A stretch of 64,000 nucleotides of DNA, from positions 1 through 64,000 of the forward strand of contig NZ_MWSJ01000005.1 in the NCBI RefSeq assembly GCF_002237755.1, read 5' to 3'. Source of the stretch: Lysinibacillus sp. KCTC 33748. Lineage in GTDB: Bacteria; Bacillota; Bacilli; Bacillales_A; Planococcaceae. Positions 18,643 to 28,200 of this stretch are shown piece after piece. Position 1 is the stretch's first letter. Each line of letters starts with the position of its first letter. Position numbers and translations under genes: made by a program. The notes below the pieces were generated by a model. The model was given only the letters and a program-made list of their open reading frames with translations. It did no database searches and was not told where the DNA came from.

Positions 18643-19809
18643 TTAATTAAAACTTATACTCAAAGGTTTTCTATCAAGTTTTGTTGTCCATAAACCATCT
18701 GTATTTTCTGAAACTTCATCCTGTAAAATATAGTTTTTATTATTAATTACCACATTAATTGGTAAACCATCATATACATTAGTTCCATATTTAATGAAAT
18801 TATTTAAACTACTACTATGTATTTCGTTAATGAAACCTAAATTACAAAACTCAAGTTTCGCTATCATTACATAAGAACCACCATTAACTGTAAAAACTTT
18901 CAATCTATAATATCTATAGCTATATTGGGACTTAAGTGTAAATAATCTAGTTTCATTAGCTTTCCAATCTGTTTCATTGAATATTCTACTAATGTCGAAA
19001 TAATTAATACCATCATCAGAGCCTTGCATTACAAAAGTTTTTGGTGAGCATGTTGTATAGTTAATGTCGTTAGTATATGCTCTTGAAGTTATTTTGAAAG
19101 AATTTACTTTTGTTTTCACACCAATGTCTAATTGTAACCAACCATTAGTGGTATTTAATAAACTTGCCCAAATATCACCACTGTCATTTGTACTATTAGA
19201 GTTATTAAAAGCCTTCCAAGCAAGATTACTTGTATTAGCAACACTACTAGCACTAGCAACCAACGGAGAAGGTGCAGTGTTGGAGGTCATTTTTATGTAA
19301 TATAAAGTGTCTTTTAAATTTAATGAGTATGTTTTATTATTCGATTGAAGCATATAAAACTCTTTTTTAACACCACTAACAAACATCTCATTAAATTGTA
19401 TATATGCATGATTTGGATATAACCTATATGTCCCTGATTCTAAGTTTCCATAGTATTTATACCAAGTAGGTGTATTTGTAGTTCGAACATTTGAACTTAT
19501 AATTTCGAATTCTTGAGTAGTTTTATTCTGTTTTCTTAATGTGGTTGGCGCTCCTGAACCCCCTCCTGAATCACTATAATACCCACCAGTGAACCACACA
19601 TCAGCACTTAAATAATTATCAGGTATTGTAAATTCTAAATAATGATAGTTGTACCTAAGTAAAACAATACCATACTGACCTTCTGGTGCTAAATTATCGT
19701 TGAATAAACCACTTGGATACCAATATGAAGTATTGTAAGCTTGTACTTTTAGTTTTTCAGATGTAATCTCCTCTCCTATAAAGTTAGTAGGTAAATTTTT
19801 TCTAGGCAT
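18643..19809 (-). CDS. discoidin-domain fibre protein (388 aa)
   Basis: The intact version of the gene broken at 3648-4793. The N-terminal 150 residues (NTSYWYPSGLFNDN, WFTGGYYSDSGGGSG, FEIISSNVRTTN) form a beta domain that may be galactose-binding-like. A discoidin domain lies at about 175-320 (MTSNTAPSPLVASASS, WKAFNNSNSTNDSG, MQGSDDGINYFDIS, SYRYYRLKVF). The end FIKYGTNVYDGLP ... LDRKPLSISF matches the protein at 15988. The stop of this gene and the lost-looking start of the next are 20 bases apart. Probable surface-glycan binder. Confidence 0.83.
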   Translation of the reverse strand: MPRKNLPTNFIGEEITSEKLKVQAYNTSYWYPSGLFNDNLAPEGQYGIVLLRYNYHYLEFTIPDNYLSADVWFTGGYYSDSGGGSGAPTTLRKQNKTTQEFEIISSNVRTTNTPTWYKYYGNLESGTYRLYPNHAYIQFNEMFVSGVKKEFYMLQSNNKTYSLNLKDTLYYIKMTSNTAPSPLVASASSVANTSNLAWKAFNNSNSTNDSGDIWASLLNTTNGWLQLDIGVKTKVNSFKITSRAYTNDINYTTCSPKTFVMQGSDDGINYFDISRIFNETDWKANETRLFTLKSQYSYRYYRLKVFTVNGGSYVMIAKLEFCNLGFINEIHSSSLNNFIKYGTNVYDGLPINVVINNKNYILQDEVSENTDGLWTTKLDRKPLSISFN

Positions 19810-21207
19810 TTATTTCACCACAGCTCTCACTTTTTTTATATCAAAATATTTCTTTAAATCAATTGTTTTACTAAATACTTTCACATTTCCACTAGCACCT
19901 AAAATCTCACTTTTATTGGTCATTTCCATAGACTCTAGTGTTGTTAATGTGCGGTCAAATAAGGGAGATAGGTTGTCCATTCCCTTTTCTATAAATTCTG
20001 TAGAGTTTGGTAGCGTAGAGGAAACTGTAGACCAATAATATGGGATAGATGGTATTTCTTCAATATACTCATACATTTTCAACTCATAGAAAGAGGTGCT
20101 TTCGAAATTTTGAGTTTTTGAAAAATTAATTCTATACCTCTCATAATAGTTAGCGGAAGTTATTGTATAAATTTTCTCTCCACCTTCATTCCAACTTTGA
20201 CCTGTTTGAGAGTCCAATGTTGTCCAATTTACACCATCACTTGAGCCTTCAAACTTCCATGCAGAAAGACCATAGTATTTAGCGCAGATTATACCATATT
20301 TAACTATCTTTACTTCTTTCATAAAATTGTATCCAATAATTGCATCCTGCTGTCTATAGCTCATAGGATATGCAGAAGAGTAATTTCCATCAAAAAGGCG
20401 AAAAGCACTTTCAGGATTTTTATTTGAAAATGCTTCACCAGTTGGGCTAGTATTGGAAGTCATAGCAGGAATAATTGTATTTTTACTAACGCTAGGAGGG
20501 ACAGAAGGGATATATCCATTATATTTCTTATACTTACTATCATGTAAAATAAGAGTTTTATCGGTTTCCCATTTATATAACCCTTTTTTAAGAATTCGCT
20601 CATAATCACTAATAGAACCAATAGTGTTTCCACCTTTATCCCAATCTGACTGACTTGTGGAATATCCACTTGTGAAATAGCCCATTGAATCGTAAACAGA
20701 GATAGTTGAAGAGTTTTTTCTTAGAAAACTTGTTGTGCTTGTTAGTTTGACACAATTTCTTATTGTCATAGAGGTAGCGGAAGAAAAAACAGAATATGAA
20801 TTGTTTGGGGTATATTCAAATAGAACATTATAAAAATTCCAACTCCAATTAAATCCCATTAAATTATGACTAGTTAAATCTGTTAGAATATTATATCGAC
20901 ATTTTGTGATGTTTAATGTGAAATTAGCGTGCCCTCCAACAGTGTTAATATACATTCCTGTTTTCTGTAGTATCTCTGTTTTTTTTCCTAGTCCAACAAA
21001 AGTTAGACTTCCACTCACAAATTGACCAAATATATTATTGCTAGTAATTTCATACGTGCCTTTTTTGAGATAAACAGTATAATCTCCATTATTTTTAATT
21101 GCTATATTATTACAGAAATATTCTAATGTTTTATATGGATTGCTCGAACTTCCATTTCCTTGAGAGTCATTTCCTTTTAAAGCATCAATATAGATGTCTA
21201 TTGTCAT
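19810..21207 (-). CDS. beta-helix plus discoidin fibre protein (465 aa)
   Basis: Residues 1-200 look like a short right-handed parallel beta-helix of the DUF1565/pectate-lyase-like type (IYIDALKGNDSQGNGSSSNPYKTL, TFVGLGKKTEIL, SMTIRNCVKLTS). The linker KTLILHDSKYKKY leads to a discoidin domain at about 245-370 (MTSNTSPTGEAFSN, FEGSSDGVNWTTLD). The C-terminus again carries FIEKGMDNLSPLFDR and KVFSKTIDLKKYFDI. Its last third is very close to the 402-residue protein at 4794-6002 while the N-termini are unrelated, a clear case of module exchange. Ribosome site GAGGTG precedes ATG 21207. Confidence 0.82.
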   Translation of the reverse strand: MTIDIYIDALKGNDSQGNGSSSNPYKTLEYFCNNIAIKNNGDYTVYLKKGTYEITSNNIFGQFVSGSLTFVGLGKKTEILQKTGMYINTVGGHANFTLNITKCRYNILTDLTSHNLMGFNWSWNFYNVLFEYTPNNSYSVFSSATSMTIRNCVKLTSTTSFLRKNSSTISVYDSMGYFTSGYSTSQSDWDKGGNTIGSISDYERILKKGLYKWETDKTLILHDSKYKKYNGYIPSVPPSVSKNTIIPAMTSNTSPTGEAFSNKNPESAFRLFDGNYSSAYPMSYRQQDAIIGYNFMKEVKIVKYGIICAKYYGLSAWKFEGSSDGVNWTTLDSQTGQSWNEGGEKIYTITSANYYERYRINFSKTQNFESTSFYELKMYEYIEEIPSIPYYWSTVSSTLPNSTEFIEKGMDNLSPLFDRTLTTLESMEMTNKSEILGASGNVKVFSKTIDLKKYFDIKKVRAVVK

Positions 21208-22087
21208 TTATTTCACCTCTAATATCAATCTTCACCCAATCATTACGAGTAATCTTCTTTCTATGAAGACTTCCTGTATCTGACCATGTATCATTCATTG
21301 TCATGCAAGAGAAATCTTCTCTTCAAACAGCATGTCAACAGCTGGAGGCAGTCGAGCAGGCTAATACACAGCTCCTACCAAAGAAAGCGGCACTTCAAAA
21401 AGCGCATCCAACTCTTAGGGGAGGTATCTATAGTATATGCACTTCTCACTCTATACCTATAAATTTTTGCTTTGCTTCTGAAATAGAATCCTAAAAATCC
21501 TACTTTTGTTTTTGCATTATAATACCCTGAATCTGAGTTATCAAAGGCTCTCCAAGCAGGGTAGCTTGAGCTAAACTCATTGAGAACAAAAGCAAAACCT
21601 TGTGGAGAATATGTATTCGATGTTAAAGTAGGGGGGTATAGAGCTACCATCAGCAATTTTTCTATGTTCAACAAAATTATTTTTCTCAAAATCGCTTTTT
21701 GCAATAAAAAATTCATCTGTTACAAACCCTGCAAATAAATCAATTCTCACTTGAATATACTGCTTAGTTTCAGATTGGATAGCTCCATCTTCCGCAATAG
21801 CAATCCAGTCAGACCAATCGCTACCGTTGTCTGACACTCTTGTTAATACTGCGAATGAGCTTCCACCGTTCACTTTGTTTTCTGCAAATAATTTTTCAAA
21901 ATCCTGAAAAATTTCTCCTAAATCAATTACATCAGAAGTCCAAGAGCCTTGCTCAACATAAATAGGTCTTCCTTGACCATCAACATCAACTAGCTCTTTT
22001 ATTGATTTTTGTTTTATCATGAGTTCCTGAAACACCAATGGATAGACCTATTTCTTTCTTCTCTGTATTACCACTTATAAGAGCCAT
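21185..22087 (-). pseudogene. discoidin tail protein, at least three frame breaks
   Basis: Starts at ATG 22087 (MALISGNTEKKEIGLS). The frame must change near 22015 to continue into KQKSIKELVDVDGQGRP ... GGSSFAVLTRVSDNGSDW. It must change again at the G6 run at 21631-21636 to continue into the discoidin part TLTSNTYSPQGFAFVLNEF ... WRAFDNSDSG. After TIDTSPKSW the match to discoidin domains stops and a compositionally different stretch begins (about 21305-21417). Beyond it a last piece (TWSDTGSLHRKKITRNDW) reads up to the next gene. The N-terminal 150 residues resemble tail proteins that carry a Dit-like strand pattern. Non-functional as read, unless slippage at the G run restores part of it. 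Confidence 0.7.
21305..21417. other. compositionally odd insert inside a broken discoidin gene
   Basis: This stretch is visibly richer in G and C than its surroundings. It interrupts the homology to discoidin domains exactly after SPKSW and has no counterpart in the other array copies. On the plus strand it encodes an amphipathic run (LQTACQQLEAVEQANTQ) typical of a coiled coil, but without a ribosome site. It is probably a short foreign or filler segment joined during recombination. Confidence 0.4.
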
Positions 22088-22112
22088 ATGAGTATTTTCC
22101 TATCTTAGTGAG

Positions 22113-22709
22113 TTATTTTATTGTCCAATTAATCTGACCTGTTCTATTTGCTTCTAAAGGGGCATAGAAGCGTTCTATTTCAATCCCTCTTGATTTGAAT
22201 ACTAAATGACCATTCATTGATTTATTGGAAGTTAACTTGAGCTCAATAAAAGGACTTTCATTTTCTAAAGGAAGTGAAACAACAGATTGAAAGAAAAATT
22301 GAGTATCATCTTTCTTGTAAGTTGTTTTATAGCCAAAATTAATTGACTTAATATTTGATTTCTGAATACCTTGAACGTTATTGTAGTCAGCGTAGGCTTC
22401 TTTATATGTTATAAGGTCTTTGTCCTCGAAGTTTGTTGTTAAATGATAAACCTCTGAATTTTCATCAATGTATTCAATTTCAATTCTTCTACCGTTTAGG
22501 TTGAAAGAACCATCACACATTTCAAAAAACAGTTTCATTCCTTGACCAAACAAACCAAAACGAATGACCTGATTTTTCTGAATTAAATAAAAATCGTTTT
22601 TCTTATGCGTAAGTAGGTCATACTCTGCATAATTTTTACCGTTTGCATAATCAGCGTTCCAGTTAAATGGAATACCGATTGCTTGATTGCTTCTTGCGTT
22701 TGCGAACAT
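22113..22709 (-). CDS. tail/baseplate protein of unknown fold (198 aa)
   Basis: The start is set at ATG 22709 (MFANARSNQAIGIPFNW), preceded by GAAGGAGAT; the in-frame start six codons earlier overlaps that site. The protein is soluble and beta-rich (IRFGLFGQGMKLFFEM, RRIEIEYIDENSEVYHL, HLVFKSRGIEIERFYAPL) with no recognised enzymatic motif. It lies between the fibre-type protein at 22836 and the glycan-binding array and carries a motif-hairpin leader, so it is likely a structural baseplate or connector piece. I do not recognise a family. Confidence 0.6.
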   Translation of the reverse strand: MFANARSNQAIGIPFNWNADYANGKNYAEYDLLTHKKNDFYLIQKNQVIRFGLFGQGMKLFFEMCDGSFNLNGRRIEIEYIDENSEVYHLTTNFEDKDLITYKEAYADYNNVQGIQKSNIKSINFGYKTTYKKDDTQFFFQSVVSLPLENESPFIELKLTSNKSMNGHLVFKSRGIEIERFYAPLEANRTGQINWTIK

Positions 22710-22764
22710 TTTATCAATCTCCTTCATTGCATTGAAGTATTTTTCTTTTATAAATTACATAAAA

Positions 22765-22795
22765 ATAGGGTAGGGGAGAAAGACCCTTACCCTAT
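22765..22795 (-). terminator. leader/terminator hairpin with U-run
   Basis: On the minus strand ATAGGGTAAGGG...CCCTACCCTAT folds into an 11-bp stem with one bulge and is followed by TTTTTATG. It stands about 18 bases after a recurrent-motif copy and about 55 bases before ATG 22709. It either ends the upstream transcript or is a leader hairpin of the next one. Confidence 0.65.
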
Positions 22796-22813
22796 AAAAT
22801 CAATGTTTTATTT

Positions 22814-22837
22814 CTTAAATATCATTATCTTACTTTT
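22814..22837 (-). promoter_or_regulatory. recurrent AT motif (AAAAGTAAGATAATGATATT)
   Basis: A minus-strand motif copy beginning at the stop codon of the gene 22836-23597 and followed by the hairpin 22765-22795. One of three copies with the order gene stop, motif, hairpin, U-run, ribosome site. Confidence 0.5.
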
Positions 22838-23597
22838 ACACATAACGGTATGAAACACGTTGCATTAACAGGTTTTTACCTGCTGACGCTGTGATAGGTA
22901 CATCTGCGTACACAGAAATCTTAACAAAGTTACCGCCTGCTAGGTGAGCATTTGTTCCGTTAACATCAGTGTTGTTAGCAAAACCTAATATCTCTTTAGC
23001 ATTAGGTGTTTTTTCAATTTTGATAGCTACATATTCTACAGTACCATCAAATACAGGATTTCCTTCAACAGTTACCCATGATGAAGGCTCTGTGCCATCT
23101 GTTTCTCCTGCTTTTGTTACTTTGTAAATAAAGTCATTTGCTTTGGTTGGTTGAACGTAAGTATCTAATGTTAATGTTTTTTTAGCAGACCAAACTTGAG
23201 CAGTAGAAGCGTTCACGTTTGTAGTAGTACCTGTTGTACCTAAATCTTTCGTACCACTAGGGTTAGGTGTTCCTACGCCACCTTTACCAACAGGAACGAA
23301 TGCATTTGCTCCTGTTTCTCCTAAACTATCTACACGAACTTTGAACCAGTTGTCTTTAACGGCTTCAACGATATTACCTGTTGAAGTACCATCTCCACCT
23401 TTGCGGTCACGAGTTGTGAAAACTACTTCTTCCATTTTAGAGCAATCTTCTGTTTCTCCACGATTATTCCAAATGTAGAAGACCTTAGTTGCTGACGCAG
23501 AGTCAGCGTCAACAGTACCGTAGTTTACTGTGCTTTTTACTTCGTTTGCCTTTGCGTTTGTTCCTTCGTACCATGATACTCTAGGTGCTAATGCCAT
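22836..23597 (-). CDS. tail surface/decoration-like protein (253 aa)
   Basis: Compact Gly/Thr/Asn-rich protein with beta character. Residues about 150-195 (YVQPTKANDFIYKVTKAG ... GTEPSSW ... FDGTVEYVAI) follow the chitin-binding/ChtBD3-like pattern seen in many phage virion proteins and also in the gene at 29931. The loop GKGGVGTPNPSGTKDLG looks flexible. The N-terminus (RVSWYEGTNAKANEVKST) and the mention of ADVPITASAGKNLLMQRVSYRYV at the end suggest a tail-associated Ig-like or decoration subunit. A hairpin terminator follows it. Virion role inferred; it could be a second tail or baseplate surface protein. Confidence 0.55.
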   Translation of the reverse strand: MALAPRVSWYEGTNAKANEVKSTVNYGTVDADSASATKVFYIWNNRGETEDCSKMEEVVFTTRDRKGGDGTSTGNIVEAVKDNWFKVRVDSLGETGANAFVPVGKGGVGTPNPSGTKDLGTTGTTTNVNASTAQVWSAKKTLTLDTYVQPTKANDFIYKVTKAGETDGTEPSSWVTVEGNPVFDGTVEYVAIKIEKTPNAKEILGFANNTDVNGTNAHLAGGNFVKISVYADVPITASAGKNLLMQRVSYRYV

Positions 23598-23614
23598 AAT
23601 TAAATTCCTTCTTC

Positions 23615-24772
23615 CTAGTTAATTTTAATCTTTATATTTACTGTCAGGTTGTATGTGTCATTATCAAAAGTAGTCACATTCAACCTGAAAATATCATTTT
23701 TGTTAACTTTTGATTTTGTTAACTTGTGTAGTCTACTATCTTTGTGATTTCCTGCTTTGATGTTTACAGGGCTATTGATAATAGTAGACCAATTGACGAA
23801 ATCTTTAGAAATTTCGACGTCTATTACTGTATCAACAGTTCCTTTTTTTGAGACAAATGCTTCAATATCTAAGATTTCTCCATTATGAGGGAATACTACA
23901 TGAGGGTCTTGAACACCTTGTAGAACTTCTTGAGGACAAATGAAAACAATAGTTCTGTAATCTGTTTCAGAACTAATGCCTTCCATTTTAACATAATGTT
24001 CTTTTGACATAAGACCATCATATTTTTCTGTAGCATTTGGAACGTTACCGCCTAAAGAATCTATCGGGATCCAATCCTTACCATTCCAACGATAACGAAT
24101 ACCTGTGTCATAAACTTGAACAGTCCAACCAACATGTGGGTTAGGATACTTCTTCGCTATATCAGCCTGTGTTTGTACAAAAGGTTGATAGATTAATACA
24201 GTAGTTTCATAGGCATCTTTGATAAGCTCAATGTGTTGTAGAGCTTTATCATTTGTTTCAAGAACAATATCAGTAGCTTCTTTTGTTAGGTTTGTAGCGA
24301 CAATCATATTATCTAAAACTTCTTCAAAATTAGCAGTTTGACCGATTAACTCCTGAACCTGAGTTTTAGCTTCCTCAATGATTTTAAATAGTGTTTCTGT
24401 GCTATCTGTGCCATCGTAGTGAATAATCCTATTGGAAGGGTACAGAATAACGCCTCTACCTTTATACATGATAGAAATTGTTTCAGCTTCTCTATCAGCA
24501 TTAAAGTAGATGAAACCATTTGTATAGTCACAATAAAACTCATTTTTTCCTAGACTGCTCTTAATAAACTTTTCATAGTTTACTTCAAACATGTTTGCAA
24601 TCCTTACTCGATATAGTTCATCAGGAATCTCTAATAGAGCCACACGTTGATTAACTACACGAGTAATGTCTAATCTATCAACAAATGGGTCGCTAGGTGT
24701 TCCTTTACGCCAAACTATATGAATAGGATTATTAAATTCTAAATAATTTATTGGTTGTTTTGTTACTGCCAA
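23615..24772 (-). CDS. baseplate/tail fibre protein with coiled coil (385 aa)
   Basis: Residues 1-110 form a beta domain (INYLEFNNPIHIVWRKGTP, YCDYTNGFIYFNADREAE). Residues about 125-190 are a helical coiled coil (ETLFKIIEEAKTQVQELIG ... NMIVATNLTKEATDIVLE), often a trimer stalk in fibres. Then comes VGWTVQVYDTGIRYRWNGKDW and YDGLMSKEHYVKMEGI, a motif widespread in tail fibres. The C-terminal 110 residues form a beta sandwich (IDIEAFVSKKG-like, DTVIDVEISKDFVNW). This arrangement recalls BppU-type upper baseplate proteins. AGAAGGTGAG precedes ATG 24772. Confidence 0.65.
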   Translation of the reverse strand: MAVTKQPINYLEFNNPIHIVWRKGTPSDPFVDRLDITRVVNQRVALLEIPDELYRVRIANMFEVNYEKFIKSSLGKNEFYCDYTNGFIYFNADREAETISIMYKGRGVILYPSNRIIHYDGTDSTETLFKIIEEAKTQVQELIGQTANFEEVLDNMIVATNLTKEATDIVLETNDKALQHIELIKDAYETTVLIYQPFVQTQADIAKKYPNPHVGWTVQVYDTGIRYRWNGKDWIPIDSLGGNVPNATEKYDGLMSKEHYVKMEGISSETDYRTIVFICPQEVLQGVQDPHVVFPHNGEILDIEAFVSKKGTVDTVIDVEISKDFVNWSTIINSPVNIKAGNHKDSRLHKLTKSKVNKNDIFRLNVTTFDNDTYNLTVNIKIKIN

Positions 24773-24785
24773 ATTCTCACCTTCT

Positions 24786-25250
24786 TTATGAACCTATTGT
24801 TACAGTAGAACTAGCTCCACCATTAATCTTAGAACTAGTTCCTGCATGTGTAGTAACAGTAGAGTTGTCAGTAGCAACAGACTTACCATTAATAAATACA
24901 TTGTTACTATTGCCAACTGTTACTGAGCCTTGAGCATTAGTGTGAGAACCACTAACATATACGCCACCGCTAGGTAGCGAATATGAGTCATTCTCTGTGG
25001 TTTTGTCACCTTGGACAATTGGAGCTTTACCTTCAATCGTTACGTTTGATACTGTCGATACTGCTTTCCCCTTTACTGTTGCAGATGTTGGATATTGAAC
25101 CCAATCATTGATAGGGTAGGTTGGTACATAATCACCCCATTGGTCATAATATCCTCCACCTGTGTCTACTTGCTCAAGCACCTTATAAATAATATGGTTA
25201 GATGCAGTAGTATCAGATATTGTTGCGTCTTTGAGTGCTATCTTTGCCAT
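24786..25250 (-). CDS. PAAR-like tail-tip protein (154 aa)
   Basis: The second half is a run of short strands with the PAAR/spike pattern: GGVYVSGSHTNAQGSVTVGNS, then NNVFINGKSVATDNSTVTTH, then AGTSSKINGGASSTVTIGS. This NVFINGKxVATxxSxVTTH block is what one expects in conical PAAR tips. The N-terminal half (NHIIYKVLEQVDTGGGYYDQW) is probably an adaptor. The gene lies 12 bases downstream of the Tal hub gene, the correct place for a needle cap. PAAR proteins are best known from contractile tails and type VI secretion; here the tail module is siphovirus-like. Confidence 0.65.
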   Translation of the reverse strand: MAKIALKDATISDTTASNHIIYKVLEQVDTGGGYYDQWGDYVPTYPINDWVQYPTSATVKGKAVSTVSNVTIEGKAPIVQGDKTTENDSYSLPSGGVYVSGSHTNAQGSVTVGNSNNVFINGKSVATDNSTVTTHAGTSSKINGGASSTVTIGS

Positions 25251-25261
25251 ATAGAATCCTC

Positions 25262-28200
25262 CTAGTTTAAGCTAATCTTAGTTCCTTTAACTTCTACGCC
25301 ACTTGCTGAAATTTTGATGTAGTTATTAGTGTCAAAACGAATCATCAGATTATCCTTTTCAAGAGAAATCCATGAATATTGACCAAATTGCATTTTAGCA
25401 TCTTGCCCTTTAACAACTCTGAAAAACTCATACAGGTCAGTCTTAGCAACGAATTTTTTATCAGAGTGGAATCGAACTCCACCTTTAGACTCGAAGTAAA
25501 CTGCTTGTCCTGCATCATCTGTATCTGACTCATTGAAGTAGAACTTAGTCATAACTCCATTAGGTGCGTCATACTCAATAGCAAACTTTTTATTGTCCTT
25601 ATAGACTTTTGCTTGCTCAGAACCACTACCATATCCTCTGCCATTTCCTGAACCGAAAATCATAACAGGGAAGGAAGTATCGCCTGTACCTTCGTAAGTG
25701 AACTCTAACTTTGTTTTTTCACTACCTGAGAAGAAAGTATTAAATCTCATGAAGTTTTTAGCAATATGGATAATATCTTGTTTTGTATTTCCTTTTCCAA
25801 GTGTTTTCAGACTATTAACTGTTAAGTCAGAGATGTATGAGCCATCAATATCCTCAATCATTTTATCATCATCACCCATGATATATAGCTTTTTAGCAAA
25901 TAGTGAGCCATCAGTATCAACCCAAAATCTATCTTCGCCACTTTTTGTTTTAATTCTTATAGCGTCATTGGCATTTAAGAATATATCAGCGTTTTCGCCA
26001 TAGATTGAAATACCTTTTTCATGGTCAAAAACAATTCTCTCACCTAAGTCACCATCAACAATTTTTAAGTTGTGAGTAGTAATGTCTTTTGCATAAAGTC
26101 TTCCATCCAAACCAACCCAAAACTTTCTATCTCCATCGACTTCGATTTTAATAGCGTCATTGGCATTTAGATAGATTACAGCACCGTTGTTATCACCGGA
26201 AATTGTGATTCCATCATACCAATCAAAGGTGATTTTCTCGTTCATGTGAGCGTCTACAATGCGTAGGTTCTTTGTTACAAGACCTTCTGCAAACAATGTA
26301 CCATCTTCCCACATAGGGTCGCCTAGAGTGGCAAATAGCTTACTAACCCATCTTCCTTTTTCCCATTTTTGAAGGGCAAGACCATTTGTAGCATTTAGGT
26401 AAGCTCTGTATCTACCATCATTACGAACAGCAATAAAGCCAAAGTCATTCATAATTAGGTTGTTGTAGTATTTACCCATATTAATACCTGAGTAGAAGAT
26501 TGAGTCTTCAATTGCTTGCTTTAGCTTTTGTGATTGGTCGTGGTATTCCCTAGACACCTGAATGAAATAACCTCTATCAGTAACTTCACTTGTTTTTTCC
26601 ATAAGAGGATGTTGTTGGTCTATATCCAATGACTTATCTCTATCTATACCTTTTTCTGTGATAGGGATGAATTGAATGAGGTAGTCTACAAGCGCTGTAT
26701 AAGCGTTTATAAGGGGGTGTGTATCAAATCTCTCGATATTTGACTCAATTGTTGGGAAACTGCCTTTAAGGGCATCCCACTGTCCGTTAATGTCTGTTAG
26801 ATTGTCTCTATCACTCTTGTTGTATTTCTCAGCGTGAGTGAGAAGGGCTTTGTAGTCAGCATGTATGCGGTGTAAATCTGTAACAATTTGTAGCTTTTCT
26901 AAAGTTGTTAATTTTCCATCAGCAACGATTTTGTCTAATTTAGCTATGTTAAAGATATTATTCTCTGCATCTAGAATAAGGTCGCCAATATCATTGACTA
27001 TCTTAATTCCTTCTGCAACCATATGTTTTGTATAAAGTGTGCCATCAGTATTAGCCCACATGACTTTTTGCCAATCATTATCTTTCCATCTTGAAATTGC
27101 AAAACCAACACAGTCAGTTACTTCAACTTTCGTGACAGTATTCCATGATTTAAGACCGAAACATTCGCCTTCTTCTTGACGGATTATATTATCAAATTCA
27201 TCTCTTAGGTTATCTGAAACAAGACCTAGCCACATAACTTCTTTACCGTCTGCATTGTAGATAGTAGTTCGTGAGCCTTGAGTTTTCCATGCTCCTAATT
27301 CATCTTCGATATACAGGTTAACACCTGAGATAAGTTTACCGAAAATGTATTCTCCCCAAATACCATCTTTTGAGATAGCGTGTTTCCATGTGTTACCTCG
27401 GTCATTTGTAATAGCCAAGAAACCATTTTGTATAACTAGCCAACTATCAGGGTCTTCAAGTGACTTTACGATAATACCACGCTCTGAAATAGTAATTTGT
27501 TGGTCATAACCTGCTAGTACAGCATTCTTTAGTGAATCCCACTTACTATTAATAAGGTCATTGATTTTACCGTTGTTTTCTTTTGATAGATTCCAACCAT
27601 CTTTGTCCATTGAAACAATAGTAGAAGTGAGGTCTGCTTTGTTAAGCAAGTCCATCAGTAATTCACTACCATCTTTGAGGTCTTTCTCATTAGCAATAGT
27701 CAATGTGATTTCAAAATTCTCAAAGTCATAGTTAATCTCAATGATTTTTGCTAGGATATTAACTTTGAGCCTATCGTATCGTATTCTGATACTGTCACCT
27801 AAGCCTAGTTTGTCCCAATCATTTTGACATTCTATAATAGATAGGAAGTCAATAAGACTTACAGTTAGCTTGATTTTTGGCTCTTGGTTTTGCTTGAATA
27901 CAGTCTTAGCTTCTTTCATTAAAGCTTCAGGGTGGGTGATAGAGTCATTTGTGTATTCTTGGACAATGATGAATTCTTGTAACTCAGCCCATTCTTCATT
28001 AGTGAAGTTAGCAGATGGTTTAAGCTTATCTAAGTGAGCTTGTTTTTCTCGCTCTGCGTCTTCTACATCAAATCTAGCGTTGTCAACAACTGTCTTTTGA
28101 TTAGATTCTTCAATCTCTTTTGCTCTAAGTTTCTCAATTATCTCAGCATGTTTTTCTGTGCCATCTTTTGTACCTCTGTCATTGTATCCATCAGTACCCC

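Noticed and set aside
21303..21494. 63-residue plus-strand frame beginning MQEKSSLQTA
   Set aside because: No ribosome site or promoter; it arises from the odd insert and antisense discoidin sequence.
1..22087. CRISPR-like or tandem DNA repeat array
   Set aside because: The repeats are coding and domain-sized; there are no short identical repeats with regular spacers.
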